Shown here one piece after another: positions 1 through 8,175 of a stretch of DNA of 64,000 nt (position 1 is the first letter of the stretch; every line of letters starts with the position of its first letter). The notes beneath the pieces are model-generated. The model searched no databases, was not told where the DNA came from, and worked only from the letters and a program-made list of their open reading frames with translations. Where the stretch lies: the NCBI GenBank assembly GCA_009777845.1, contig WRLD01000003.1, positions 1 to 64,000 of the forward strand. Reading direction: 5' to 3'. Origin of the DNA: Defluviitaleaceae bacterium (GTDB lineage: Bacteria; Bacillota; Clostridia; Lachnospirales; WQUN01). Both the position numbers and the translations under genes were made by a program.

Positions 1-46
1 GATTGTTGATTGTTAATCGTTGATTGTTAATTGTTAATCGTTACCT
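1..46. repeat. Short tandem repeat, gattgttaatcgtt-like
   Basis: The first 46 bases are imperfect tandem copies of a 7-14 base unit (gattgtt / aatcgtt). No gene is visible. It directly abuts a family B palindromic element. The whole stretch 1-606 holds only repeats (this one, B, C and A elements) and the ribosome binding site of the next gene. Confidence 0.7.
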
Positions 47-157
47 GTAGGGGACGGATTTATCCGTCCCGAGGTTGCCTCGCTCTGCGTTAATGGACGT
101 TACCCACCCCGAATTGACGAACGTGCGTACCTCGGGACGGATAAATCCGTCCCCTAC
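47..157. repeat. Family B palindromic element (GGGACGGATAAATCCGTCCC ends)
   Basis: About 111 bases whose two ends are inverted copies: gtaggggacggatt at the left, and ggataaatccgtcccctac at the right. Internal blocks (cgaggttgcctcg, cgtccattaacgcag, acgtgcgtacctcggg) recur in copies near 20.8, 33.9, 45.4-45.9 and 48.9-49.1 kb. Non-coding, mobile-looking repeat (MITE- or REP-like by inference). Confidence 0.85.
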
Positions 158-189
158 AAAAACCATGCAAATCCACACGACAACGCAAT

Positions 190-393
190 ATTTAAATCCG
201 CGTAATACTGTCTGCTATGCCACGCTCCCTCTGTGCCTCTGTGCCTCTGTGTGAAAAAATCTTTTTGACAAATAAAAAACGTAGGTAGAGTGTAGAACGT
301 GTTTTTTGAATTTAAAAGATTTTTTCACACAGAGGCACAGAGGCACAGAGGGAGCGAGGCACAGCAGGCAGTATTACGTGGATTTTAAAAGAA
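190..393. repeat. Family C long inverted repeat (cacagaggcacagagg)
   Basis: Two arms of roughly 75 bases, at about 190-265 and 318-393, are nearly perfect reverse complements. Each carries the block cacagaggcacagaggcac or its complement, with a spacer of about 50 bases. The outer part of the arms (aatactgtctgct / agcaggcagtatt) pairs too. A transcript would fold into a very long hairpin. Related elements lie at 6674-6825 and 46958-47102. Confidence 0.85.
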
Positions 394-560
394 TGGAACG
401 CAGATTTAGCGGATTCCCCCACGAGCCAATCCGCGTAATCCGTGAAAATCCGTTGAATCCGTGTCCTATCGCCGTTTATTCACACATGAACGTAAGTTTT
501 AATCCGAAAAAATCCGCGAAAATCCGCCAAATCCGTGAAAATCCGCGTTCCATGCCCTTG
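391..560. repeat. Family A array (aatccgc/ccaaatccgtg units)
   Basis: A run of 8-10 base units of the form aatccg(c/t)(g/c)aa, bounded by inverted ends: atggaacgcagattt at the left and aaatccgcgttccatgcc at the right. It has no constant-length spacers. A weak 99-codon open frame across it is an artefact of the repeat. Confidence 0.8.
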
Positions 561-606
561 AATCCCCCAAAAATCCACATACAACAACAAACCAAAGGAG
601 AATAAA

Positions 607-1281
607 ATGACCCCCCCAAAACCCATAAAAATCCACCCGAGCGTGCTTTGTGCCGACCATGGAAATTTGTCGCAGGCGATTAGACATCTTTCGCAGGAAG
701 CCGATTATTTCCATATGGACGTAATGGACGGCAGCTTTGTACCAAATTTTGCCATAGGCGCGGAGATTTTCAAAATCGTGCGGCAAAATTCCGCCGTGCC
801 GCTAGACGTGCATTTGATGATTCGCGAGCCGTCACGCCATGTGGCGTTTTTCCGCGAGCTTGGCGCGGAAATTATTACCATACACCCCGAGGCAGACACA
901 CAGCTTGCCGCCACACTCGCACAAATCCGCAAGCTAGGCGCGACGGCAGGTATCGCGCTCAACCCAGGCACGTCCGTGGAAACGGTAAAGGAGGTACTTC
1001 CGCTCTGCGGCCATGTACTCGCCATGACCGTAAACCCAGGCTTCGCAGGGCAGGATTTTTTGGAATTTACCGTAGAAAAAATCAAGGAATTGGGAAAGCT
1101 ATCAGAAAAACACGGCTTCGCGCTTTGCGTAGACGGAAATATAAACGCCGAGCGAGTACGACAGCTACACCCGCTAGGCGTGACAAATTTCGTCATCGGC
1201 ACGGCGTTGTTTAAGGACGAGCCAGTGGAAATGATGCGAGCCATCAAGGGGCATTGCCCCTTTTCTCCGACTGACCTTTAG
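607..1281 (+). CDS. rpe: Ribulose-phosphate 3-epimerase
   Basis: 224-residue TIM-barrel enzyme of the pentose phosphate pathway, interconverting ribulose 5-phosphate and xylulose 5-phosphate in the cytosol. Seen: HPSVLCADHGNL near the N terminus, the metal/catalytic motif YFHMDVMDGSFVPN (His, Asp), DVHLMI, ALNPGTSVE, MTVNPGFAGQ, and CVDGNIN near the C terminus. Length is normal for the family. The start ATG follows AAAGGAG at 594-600. The last residues (GHCPFSPTDL) and stop codon are encoded by a family D repeat, so the native C terminus seems to have been replaced or extended. A related hexulose-phosphate epimerase is possible but less likely. Confidence 0.93.
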   Translation: MTPPKPIKIHPSVLCADHGNLSQAIRHLSQEADYFHMDVMDGSFVPNFAIGAEIFKIVRQNSAVPLDVHLMIREPSRHVAFFRELGAEIITIHPEADTQLAATLAQIRKLGATAGIALNPGTSVETVKEVLPLCGHVLAMTVNPGFAGQDFLEFTVEKIKELGKLSEKHGFALCVDGNINAERVRQLHPLGVTNFVIGTALFKDEPVEMMRAIKGHCPFSPTDL

Positions 1282-1310
1282 TGGGAATGTCGCCTCGAAG
1301 CCTTAACAGC
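1248..1310 (+). repeat. Family D element at the 3' end of rpe
   Basis: It starts with the small hairpin ggggcattgcccc, followed by ttttctccgactg, gtgggaatgtcgcc and tcgaagccttaac. The same order of blocks recurs at 2819, 7643, 21806, 46693 and, in reverse, at 22248. It contributes the final codons and stop of rpe. Confidence 0.85.
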
Positions 1311-1339
1311 TTACTAACACACAAAAAAGGAGAATAAAC

Positions 1340-1540
1340 ATGCAGAAAATTGAAAAAGAAATGCTAATCATGGACGCGCTAGGCATAGACAGCGGACTAA
1401 TCCCCATTATGCAGGAGCATGGGCTGCAATGCTTCGGCTGTCCGTCCGCAAGGGGCAAATCGCTAGAAATGGCGGCGTTGCACCACAATGTGGACATTGA
1501 CGAGCTAATTAACGACATGAACGCGTTCCTCGAAAAGTAA
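1340..1540 (+). CDS. DUF1858-type redox disulfide small protein
   Basis: 66 residues. It matches the DUF1858 family (small domain often found with hybrid cluster proteins and predicted to be redox active): a conserved IxDALGID start, and CFGCPSA with the CxxC cysteine pair at residues 34-37, then a helical C terminus with DELINDMN. Predicted cytosolic. The start follows AAAAAGGAG at 1324-1332. It sits 58 bases after rpe on the same strand, with a family D repeat between. The partner that would use the disulfide is not visible. The function is family-level inference only. Confidence 0.8.
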   Translation: MQKIEKEMLIMDALGIDSGLIPIMQEHGLQCFGCPSARGKSLEMAALHHNVDIDELINDMNAFLEK

Positions 1541-1616
1541 GCAGGGTAATGCTTATTTGGAAAAATAGCGTTAGCACGCACGCATAATTTACCATAATTT
1601 AAAAAATAATAACGCC

Positions 1617-3518
1617 ATGATAATATTTAACTTAGGAAATTTTAGGAAAAAATCCGTCATGCTCGGCGTGCGGTGTTGTCCTAGACAACGCCTTACTGCT
1701 TGCTTGGTGTTATTTGTGTTGTTTTTATCCAGTGTAATTGTTACCGCACAAGGGCTTTCCCAAGAAGTGGAATCCGCACAAGGGGCGGAAAATTCCCATA
1801 AGGTGGAAACCTCACAAAGGGCGGAAAATTCCCACAAAGTGGAAACTTCGCAGGGGGCAGGAAATTCTCAAAAAACGGAAACCACCCAAGGGGCGGAAAA
1901 TTCCCAAAAAACGGAAACCCCACCCCCCATCTTCCCCCTCCACACAGACGGCAAATACCTTATCCGCACAGCACACGACCTAGCCAAAATCCAATCGCAA
2001 GCCGACCTATACGTGGCTTCTAGCGGGCGCGAGGGTAGCTTGGATTACCTTTCGGCGGACTATTTGCTCGCCGCAGACATTTTTTTGCCCAAGGATTTTA
2101 CGCCTATAGGAAACGCCGCCGCCAATCCGCGCTTCGTTTTTAGCGGCAGCCTTGACGGCGCGGGCTTTTGCGTGCGCGAAATGGAAATTATTTCCAGCAG
2201 AGGCGTAACGCACGGCTTGTTCGGCAAAACGCACAACGCGCATATCAAAAACCTCACAATCACGGGTGCGGAAGTCCACGCGGTCGGCGATTACGGCAAT
2301 AGCGAGTTTGCCGTGGGCTTGCTCGTGGGCGAGGCACTCGGGGGCAGGCTCGAAAATATAACAATCGCGCACGCGGAAATTTCCGCCGCCGCGCCAGACG
2401 AGGGCAACGGCGCGGTCGGTGCGTTGGCAGGCAAGGCGATTGGCACGAGCCTTAAAAACATCAACGTCAGCGACATACAAATCACCGCCGACGGCGGACT
2501 TCGCGCGGTGGGCGGCGCGGCAGGCTATCTGGAAGCCTGCACGGCGGAGAGCGTGACCGTGCTAAACGGAAAAATCGCCGCAAACGCCCTAGCCACTGGC
2601 GGCTTCGCAGGCAAAATCAACGGCGGAGCGTTCACGGCTTCTGGCGCGGAATTGCTCAACATAGCCGCAAACGGCAATATCGGCGGCTTTGTGGGGCTTG
2701 TGACGGAAAACGCCTTTTTTAGGCTTTGTAATGCGCAAGCGAAAATAAGCGGCACGCAGAACGGCGTGGCAGGCGGCTTCGCAGGGCGTATAAACGGCGC
2801 GGAAGCAACTAGCGATAAGGGGGCGTTGCCCCTTTCCTCCGACTGGGACGTGGTGGGAATATCGCCCCGAAGCCTTGATAGCTTACTAGCAAGTAAGCCA
2901 ATCGGCACGGAGATACTAGACTGCCGCGCTATATGCGAAATCGGGGCGTTGCCGCTTTCCTTCGACTTGACAGGAATAAAATCGGGCGAAATCGCACTAG
3001 CAGGCGGCTTTGTGGGGCGGCTGGCAGGTCGTAGCCGAATAGCCAGCTCCCACGCAAGCGGCTATGTAATCGCCGACTGCTCGGGCGGCTTCGTAAGCGA
3101 AATAACAAACTCGTCACGTATAGAATATTCGTCCACAACCGCCGCCGTTTTCGGACGTGAAATCGGCGCAGGCTTTGCGGCCATTATCAGCGACATAGGC
3201 GTGCCTAACACCATCACAAACAGCCTAGCCGCAGGAAAAATCGCGGCTTCCGACAAAAACGCGCGTAGGTTTGCAGGTGTGGCGCGCCATGACGGAATAA
3301 ACGGCTGTTACGCCTACCTCGGCATGGTCACACTCGTCAACGGCACATACTCACACGCTATCCCCAACCCCTTCAGCAACGACGGGGGCGACATAGTCGC
3401 TTTTCACCGCTGTAATGTGGTGGGAATGTCGTCACGAGCCTCTGGGGCGTACAAAATAAAAAACAATGGAACGCGGATTTGCGCGGATTTAACGGATTCA
3501 CGCGGATTTTATCCGTGA
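1617..3518 (+). CDS. Secreted repeat-rich protein with GLUG-like repeats
   Basis: 633 residues. A hydrophobic export segment (LTACLVLFVLFLSSVIV, about residues 25-42) is followed by five copies of a 9-12 residue unit of the type GAENSHKVETSQ (residues 50-100). Glycine-rich modules then resemble the GLUG motif of surface adhesins (GLFGKTHNAHIKNLTITGA; GGFAGKINGG; GGFVGLV). No catalytic motif is seen. Large parts come from mobile repeats: a family E palindrome in the N-terminal region, family D copies near residues 401-426 and 595-610, and a family A array forming the last 20 residues. No good ribosome site precedes 1617; ATG 1659 is an alternative. A surface adhesin or matrix protein is likely; export is the firmest inference. 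Confidence 0.65.
   Translation: MIIFNLGNFRKKSVMLGVRCCPRQRLTACLVLFVLFLSSVIVTAQGLSQEVESAQGAENSHKVETSQRAENSHKVETSQGAGNSQKTETTQGAENSQKTETPPPIFPLHTDGKYLIRTAHDLAKIQSQADLYVASSGREGSLDYLSADYLLAADIFLPKDFTPIGNAAANPRFVFSGSLDGAGFCVREMEIISSRGVTHGLFGKTHNAHIKNLTITGAEVHAVGDYGNSEFAVGLLVGEALGGRLENITIAHAEISAAAPDEGNGAVGALAGKAIGTSLKNINVSDIQITADGGLRAVGGAAGYLEACTAESVTVLNGKIAANALATGGFAGKINGGAFTASGAELLNIAANGNIGGFVGLVTENAFFRLCNAQAKISGTQNGVAGGFAGRINGAEATSDKGALPLSSDWDVVGISPRSLDSLLASKPIGTEILDCRAICEIGALPLSFDLTGIKSGEIALAGGFVGRLAGRSRIASSHASGYVIADCSGGFVSEITNSSRIEYSSTTAAVFGREIGAGFAAIISDIGVPNTITNSLAAGKIAASDKNARRFAGVARHDGINGCYAYLGMVTLVNGTYSHAIPNPFSNDGGDIVAFHRCNVVGMSSRASGAYKIKNNGTRICADLTDSRGFYP
1661..1703 (+). repeat. Family E palindrome inside the secreted protein gene
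   Basis: ctcggcgtgcggtgttgtc and its near complement gacaacgccttactgcttgc flank a 2-base centre. It matches the elements at 22275-22317, 38581-38623 and 48918-48972. Here it is read in frame as LGVRCCPRQRLTACL, just before the hydrophobic export segment. Confidence 0.8.
2819..2895 (+). repeat. Family D element in frame in the secreted protein gene
   Basis: ggggcgttgcccctttcctccgac, then gtgggaatatcgcc and gaagccttgatagcttacta. It is read in frame (GALPLSSDWDVVGISPRSL). A partial second copy lies at 2942-2975 (ggggcgttgccgctttcc). Confidence 0.85.
3400..3445 (+). repeat. Family D variant at the 3' end of the secreted protein gene
   Basis: ttttcaccgctgtaatgtgg followed by tgggaatgtcgtcacgagcc, matching the reverse-oriented copies at 45917-45967 and 47161-47213. 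It is read in frame as FHRCNVVGMSSRAS. Confidence 0.8.
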
Positions 3519-3740
3519 AATATGTGCAATCCGTGTAATCCATATTATATGTTTGTAAATTTACACGGATTCCCCACGAACGAATCCGCCAAATCCGTGA
3601 AAATCCGCATAAATCCGTGTCCCATGCCCTTAAAATCCGCCAAATCCACATTACATGCCCCCAAATCCACACAAATTCCCCACGAACGAATCCGCGTAAA
3701 TCCGCCAAATCCGTGAAAATCCGCGTTCCATGCCCTTAAA
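3463..3740. repeat. Family A array between the secreted protein gene and mutS
   Basis: It opens with atggaacgcggatttgcgcg and closes with aaaatccgcgttccatgccc, giving inverted ends around a long run of aatccg units. The first 56 bases form the last codons of the upstream gene. The 3519-3883 gap holds this array, a C-rich stretch and the mutS promoter. Confidence 0.85.
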
Positions 3741-3823
3741 CTCCCCCAAATCCCCCAACCCCACAAAAACCCACGCCCCCCCATTGAAAACCCCCCCCCA
3801 CCAACAAAATCACCACATCAACA

Positions 3824-3852
3824 TTGCCTACAAAAGCATAATAACGTATAAT
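3824..3852 (+). promoter_or_regulatory. Sigma-A-type promoter for mutS
   Basis: TTGCCT at 3824-3829 and TATAAT at 3847-3852, separated by 17 bases. This places a start site near 3859, about 25 bases before the mutS ATG. Confidence 0.65.
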
Positions 3853-3883
3853 ACCCACACAACCCACCCAAAGGAGCCAACCC

Positions 3884-6607
3884 ATGCCCAACCCAAACCC
3901 AAGCCCCAACCCAAGCCCCAACCCAAGCCCCACCCCCAAACCCAAGCTAACCCCCATGATGCAACAATACTTTGAAATAAAAGCAAACCACAAGGATTCC
4001 ATTCTTATGTTCCGCCTAGGGGACTTTTTTGAGATATTTTTTGAGGATGCAAAAATTGCGGCAAAGGAGCTTGACATAGCATTAACAGGGCGTGACTGCG
4101 GACAGGAGGAACGCGCGCCTATGTGCGGCGTACCTGCGCACGCGGTGGACGGATACATAGCCAAGCTCGTGGAAAAGGGCTACCGTGTCGCGCTTTGCGA
4201 CCAGGTGGAGGACGCGAAGCAGGCAAAGGGCATAGTAAAGCGTGATGTCGTGCGGATAATCACGCCTGGCACAGTGACCGACACAGGCTCGCTTGACGAG
4301 GGGCGGCACAACTATATTGCGGCGTTGCATAGCGACAAGGCCTTTTTTTCTGTGGCGTTTGCGGATATTACCACGGGGCTTTTTATGGCGACCGCCATTA
4401 GCAGAAAGCACGAGCAAAGGCTACTGGACGAGCTGTCCAAGATTTCGCCTGCGGAAATTATTCTGCCTGAGAATTTCTCCGCCACGCGCTTGGTAGAAAA
4501 TTCCACTGGCTTGCGCGCCGTTTTCGCGCCTGCGTGGAGCTTTCACGCCGACAACGCGCTAAAACTGCTTTCCGCGCATTTTGGCACAATGCACATGGGC
4601 GGCTTTGGGCTACAGGACGGCGCGGCAGAAATACCCGCCGCAGGCGCGTTGTTGCAGTATTTGTCAGAAACGCAACGAGGCTCACTGGCACAAATTACAC
4701 AGCTGAGGACGTATTCGCTAAAGCAATCCATGGTGTTGGACGCTTCAAGCCGCAGAAATTTGGAGCTTACCCTTTCGGCGCATAGCCGCGAAAAAAAAGG
4801 CTCGCTGCTGTGGGTTCTCGACCGCACGAAAACAGCCGCAGGGGCAAGACTTTTGCGGAGCTGGGTGGACATGCCGCTTATTGAAACAGGCAAAATAAAT
4901 TTGCGGCTAGAGGCCGTTGCGGAATGGAAGCAAATGCCAATAGAACGCGCCGAGCTACGCGAATATTTGCATGGAATATACGACCTAGAGCGAATAATGG
5001 CGCGGCTTTCCACGCGCTACGGCACGGCGCGTGACATGGCGGTTTTGCGTGCAAGCGCGGAGCTTCTGCCGCCCATCGAGCGGCTTCTCGCAAACACAAA
5101 AAGCGAGGTAAACAGCGACATTCGCCGTACCTTCGACACGCTTTCCGATATTTACCAAAAGCTCAACGCCACGATTACCGACAGTCCGCCTGCCACCGTT
5201 CGCGAGGGCGGAATGGTTCGCAAGGGCGTAAACGCGGAGCTGGACAGGCTAAACGACATCAAGCAAAACGCGCAGAGCTATTTGGAAGAAATGGAAGCGC
5301 GGGAAAAGCAGGAAACAGGAATTTCTAGCCTAAAAATACGTTATAACCGCGTTTTTGGCTATTATATCGAAATAACCGCGGCGAATTTGTCCAAAGCACC
5401 GCAAAGCTATATTCGCAAGCAAACCCTAGCAAACTGCGAACGCTTTATTACGGAAGAGCTAAAAAACCTAGAGGAAACGCTGCTTAACGCGGACGAGAAG
5501 ATAATCGCGTTGGAGTACGAAATTTTCGAGTCGCTGCGAAGCGAGCTTGTACTGGAAATGGCGCGAGTGCAGTTTATCGCCTCTGTTTTGGCGACAATTG
5601 ACGTGTTGCAAGCCTTGGCAGAAACGGCAGAACAGCACAATTATGTAAAGCCCAAGGTGACAAATAGTGCAGATATAAATATAACAAACGGTAGACACCC
5701 AGTAGTGGAAAAGCTAGCCCAGCAAGCATTTGTGCCTAACGACACACAAATGAGCCACGAAAACCGCTTGTCCATAATAACAGGCCCGAACATGGCAGGA
5801 AAATCCACCTACATGCGGCAGGTCGCGCTGATTGTGCTAATGGCACAAATCGGCTCATTCGTACCTGCGGCTTCCGCCGAAATAGGCGTAGTTGACCGCA
5901 TTTTTACGCGGGTCGGCGCGTCTGACGACCTTGCCACAGGGCAGAGCACGTTCATGGTAGAAATGAGCGAGGTCGCCAATATTTTAAACAACGCCACGAG
6001 GGATTCCCTAGTATTGCTGGACGAAATCGGGCGCGGAACAAGCACCTATGACGGCCTGGCGATTGCGTGGGCGGTCTTGGAATACATCGCCGACATCACC
6101 AAAATCGGCGCGAAAACCCTATTTGCGACACATTATCACGAGCTTTCGCACCTAGAGGGCAAGCTAGACGGCATAAAAAATTACTGCTTCACCGCCCAAG
6201 AAATGGGCGAAGATATAGTATTTTTGCGTAAGCTAACCAGCGGCGAGGCAGGAAAAAGCTACGGAATACATGTCGCGCGGCTTGCAGGCTTGCCTAAGGA
6301 GGTTTTGGCACATGCCACGCGGTTGCTTGGCGGCTTCGCCGCTGGTAATGTCGAAGCAGTGTCGTGCCAAGCGGCACAACGTCACGATAGCCGACTTAGT
6401 GAAGCACAGCTTAACGAACGCCAACTTAGTGAAAAGCAACTTAACGAAAACCAACCTAGTGAAGCCTACCTTAACGAAACCCAGCTTAACGAAACCCACG
6501 AGCGAGATTTACTTGTCGCCGCCGCACTTAGAGATATTGAAATAGAAAAAATAACGCCGCTAGAAGCAATTGTTTTGCTAGGGCGGTTAAAAGAAATGGC
6601 GGAATAA
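3884..6607 (+). CDS. mutS: DNA mismatch repair ATPase MutS
   Basis: 907 residues. MutS recognises mismatches and small loops and recruits MutL. Seen: the mismatch-binding motif GDFFEIF (FFE in place of the usual FYE) near residue 45, Walker A GPNMAGKST near residue 634, Walker B/signature DEIGRGTSTYDG near residue 712, and FATHYHEL. The start has AAAGGAG at 3871-3877. Two odd segments lie outside the conserved core: an N-terminal PNPSPNPSPNPSP run (residues 2-20), and a C-terminal tract at about 834-868 made of five-residue units (LSEAQ LNERQ LSEKQ LNENQ ...). Both are repeat expansions at the DNA level. mutL is not next to it. Confidence 0.96.
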   Translation: MPNPNPSPNPSPNPSPTPKPKLTPMMQQYFEIKANHKDSILMFRLGDFFEIFFEDAKIAAKELDIALTGRDCGQEERAPMCGVPAHAVDGYIAKLVEKGYRVALCDQVEDAKQAKGIVKRDVVRIITPGTVTDTGSLDEGRHNYIAALHSDKAFFSVAFADITTGLFMATAISRKHEQRLLDELSKISPAEIILPENFSATRLVENSTGLRAVFAPAWSFHADNALKLLSAHFGTMHMGGFGLQDGAAEIPAAGALLQYLSETQRGSLAQITQLRTYSLKQSMVLDASSRRNLELTLSAHSREKKGSLLWVLDRTKTAAGARLLRSWVDMPLIETGKINLRLEAVAEWKQMPIERAELREYLHGIYDLERIMARLSTRYGTARDMAVLRASAELLPPIERLLANTKSEVNSDIRRTFDTLSDIYQKLNATITDSPPATVREGGMVRKGVNAELDRLNDIKQNAQSYLEEMEAREKQETGISSLKIRYNRVFGYYIEITAANLSKAPQSYIRKQTLANCERFITEELKNLEETLLNADEKIIALEYEIFESLRSELVLEMARVQFIASVLATIDVLQALAETAEQHNYVKPKVTNSADINITNGRHPVVEKLAQQAFVPNDTQMSHENRLSIITGPNMAGKSTYMRQVALIVLMAQIGSFVPAASAEIGVVDRIFTRVGASDDLATGQSTFMVEMSEVANILNNATRDSLVLLDEIGRGTSTYDGLAIAWAVLEYIADITKIGAKTLFATHYHELSHLEGKLDGIKNYCFTAQEMGEDIVFLRKLTSGEAGKSYGIHVARLAGLPKEVLAHATRLLGGFAAGNVEAVSCQAAQRHDSRLSEAQLNERQLSEKQLNENQPSEAYLNETQLNETHERDLLVAAALRDIEIEKITPLEAIVLLGRLKEMAE

Positions 6608-6673
6608 GCGGTTTTCCATGTGATAGGAAGCACTGCCAATAGGTTAAGTCTTGGGCTTGGTAGGTGCTTTTAG

Positions 6674-6825
6674 TTTAAAAGAATTTTCACACAGAGGCAC
6701 AGAGGCACAGAGGGCGAGAGGCATATCAGACAATCGGACGAAAATCTTAATTTTTGGTCGGTATGTCTGCTGTGCCACTCGCCCTCTGTGTCTCTGTGCC
6801 TCTGTGTGAAAATCTTTTAAAATTA
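6674..6825. repeat. Family C palindromic element, about 150 bases
   Basis: Starts ttttcacacagaggcacag and ends in its inverted copy, with a loop around 6740. Read backwards it matches the element at 46958-47102 almost base for base, so the same unit sits at two places in opposite orientation. It fills most of the 6608-6917 gap. Confidence 0.88.
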
Positions 6826-6917
6826 AATTCCCATACATAAAAATCTTTATCCACCGCTGTATATCCCCCCTCATTACTGGCTAAAATTACCATAACGGGA
6901 AAAGAGAGGAAAATACT

Positions 6918-7238
6918 ATGGGAAATACAGAGCGTGTAATTCTGATTAAGGGCGATTCCACAAAATGGTACAACCAAGCCATTTTTATAGTAAACAAAGA
7001 AACGCCTGCCACAAAAATGCCTGTAGATTTTGTGGCAGAGGCGGAAAAAATAATTTACAACCATGTGGTGGGCGAAAAAAATCTCACGTACAAGGCGGAA
7101 ATTGCCTCAAAATACGCCGCCGCCCCAAGACCCAAAAAAAAGCCAAAGGCGAGCGCATTTGATGTTACGCTAAACCTGATGATGTTTATGGCGTGTATCG
7201 CCATAGTCGCGGTGCTTGCGTTCGGAATTATGTCATAG
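6918..7238 (+). CDS. Small single-pass membrane protein, unknown
   Basis: 106 residues, family not recognised. Residues 1-80 are soluble and mixed charge (VILIKGDSTKWYNQAIFIV), followed by a basic segment PRPKKKPKAS and a C-terminal membrane helix (LMMFMACIAIVAVLAFGIM, about residues 86-104). This predicts a tail-anchored protein with its N-terminal domain in the cytoplasm. The start follows AGAGGAAAA at 6904-6912. It precedes a second small membrane protein gene on the same strand. Confidence 0.75.
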   Translation: MGNTERVILIKGDSTKWYNQAIFIVNKETPATKMPVDFVAEAEKIIYNHVVGEKNLTYKAEIASKYAAAPRPKKKPKASAFDVTLNLMMFMACIAIVAVLAFGIMS

Positions 7239-7275
7239 GACAATTAAGTGTGCGAATAGGTTAAATAATCGAAGG

Positions 7276-7320
7276 GCAGTGTAAAGTCGCACATGAAAAA
7301 TCGCCGAAGGCGAGCCAAAA
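7276..7320 (+). repeat. Family F element
   Basis: cagtgtaaagtcgcacatga followed by aaaatcgccgaaggcgagcc. Copies at 8868-8911 and 46197-46290. The block tcgccgaaggcga is a small hairpin. In each case it lies just upstream of a coding start. Confidence 0.75.
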
Positions 7321-7324
7321 AAGA

Positions 7325-7669
7325 ATGGGGAGCTTTTTTGTGATAGGAACAACTCTAACAATAGTGGGAATAGTAGGCTTGGCGGGCAAGGCGTGGGCGG
7401 TATACCAGGACGTACACGACCCCCCACAGGAGTTTTCGGCGCGGGTAGCAAAAACGCGCCTTGATACAAAAAGAGTAGGCGGAAAGGAAACATATACATA
7501 CATAGTTACGTTTTTTATACACGAAATCAACCGCTACATAAGTTTTGACGTAACACAAAGGCAATTTGACGAAATTGTCAACAACGACAACGGCGTGCTT
7601 GTGTTTAATTACAAACGCCGCAAATTTGTGGAATGGGCAACAGGGGCTTTGCCCCTTTCCGCCGACTGA
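7325..7669 (+). CDS. DUF2500-like small membrane-anchored protein
   Basis: 114 residues. An N-terminal membrane helix (FFVIGTTLTIVGIVGLAG) is followed by a domain that resembles DUF2500: FSARVAKTRLDTKR, YTYIVTFFIHEIN, FDVTQRQFDEIVNNDNGVLVFNYKRRKFVEW. The fold is probably a small beta domain; the function of the family is unknown. The last nine residues (TGALPLSAD) and the stop come from a family D repeat. The ribosome site is weak and the upstream 45 bases are a family F repeat, which may have disturbed the native start. Confidence 0.65.
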   Translation: MGSFFVIGTTLTIVGIVGLAGKAWAVYQDVHDPPQEFSARVAKTRLDTKRVGGKETYTYIVTFFIHEINRYISFDVTQRQFDEIVNNDNGVLVFNYKRRKFVEWATGALPLSAD

Positions 7670-7703
7670 ATATTGGTGGGAATATCGCCTCGAAGCCTTG
7701 ACA
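7643..7703 (+). repeat. Family D element at the 3' end of the DUF2500 gene
   Basis: ggggctttgcccctttccgc, then gtgggaatatcgcc and tcgaagccttgac. It supplies the last codons and stop of the upstream gene. Confidence 0.85.
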
Positions 7704-7795
7704 GAGGGAGAATTTTTTATACTCGGTTTTTATGTACTATCGACACGCAAATGTGGTATACTCTATAGAAAAATCATAAAGGAGGTTCAGTGCTT

Positions 7796-8116
7796 ATGAA
7801 TGCCTGCGGTTATAAATTTTATGAGTACCCAGCGGAAAATGAAGATGATGATGGGTACGGTTTTGTAAGATTATCGGAAGTATCGCTTTTGTGCAATGTT
7901 GAGGAATTGAAAAGACTTGCTGATTTCTTTAATGCGGAGGTTGAGAGTATAACCAACTATCTCAAAAGGAGAAACAGTACCGAACAGCTAAACAGCGGGA
8001 CTGAGAATCCTGCCAAGGAACCCGAGCATTGCCATACTCACCTTAGAGATTGGGATAAAAAATGGAAGGAAGGCTCATCTGACTTAATCATTATTACAGA
8101 GCTTCCCCCAGAATAA
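7796..8116 (+). CDS. Hypothetical small acidic protein
   Basis: 106 residues, family not recognised. Acidic N terminus (YPAENEDDDGYGFVRLSE), then EELKRLADFFNAEVESI, and a C-terminal block with HTHLRDWDKKWKEGSSDLI. No signal peptide or membrane helix, so cytosolic. GGAGG at 7781-7785 precedes both GTG 7790 and ATG 7796; the ATG gives the better spacing. A possible -10 TATACT lies at 7757-7762. The size and acidic composition are compatible with an immunity-type protein, but no partner is present, so this is speculation. Confidence 0.6.
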   Translation: MNACGYKFYEYPAENEDDDGYGFVRLSEVSLLCNVEELKRLADFFNAEVESITNYLKRRNSTEQLNSGTENPAKEPEHCHTHLRDWDKKWKEGSSDLIIITELPPE

Positions 8117-8175
8117 TCAAAATCATTGACCATAGCTATTTAACCCAAAAAACCCCACCCCCAAAGGAGCCACCC

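Noticed and set aside
306-605. 99-codon open frame before rpe
   Set aside because: It runs through family C and A repeats, has no ribosome site, and its sequence is that of the repeat arrays.
705-1247. 180-codon frame antisense to rpe
   Set aside because: Shadow of a clearly identified gene; no motif and no ribosome site.
1738-1983. Lys/Pro-rich 81-codon frame inside the secreted protein gene
   Set aside because: Second frame of a tandem repeat; its regular pattern follows from the repeat.
3463-3740. CRISPR array
   Set aside because: Units are 8-10 bases with no unique spacers of constant length, and no cas genes are present.
3884-4050. MutS with a defective mismatch motif (FFE for FYE)
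   Set aside because: An aromatic residue is kept in the variable position, and the rest of the domain is intact, so function is probably unaffected.
4543-5013. 156-codon frame antisense to mutS
   Set aside because: Shadow of the mutS coding pattern.
7698-7723. Promoter TTGACA...TATACT before the 7796 gene
   Set aside because: The spacer is only 14 bases and the -35 box belongs to a family D repeat.
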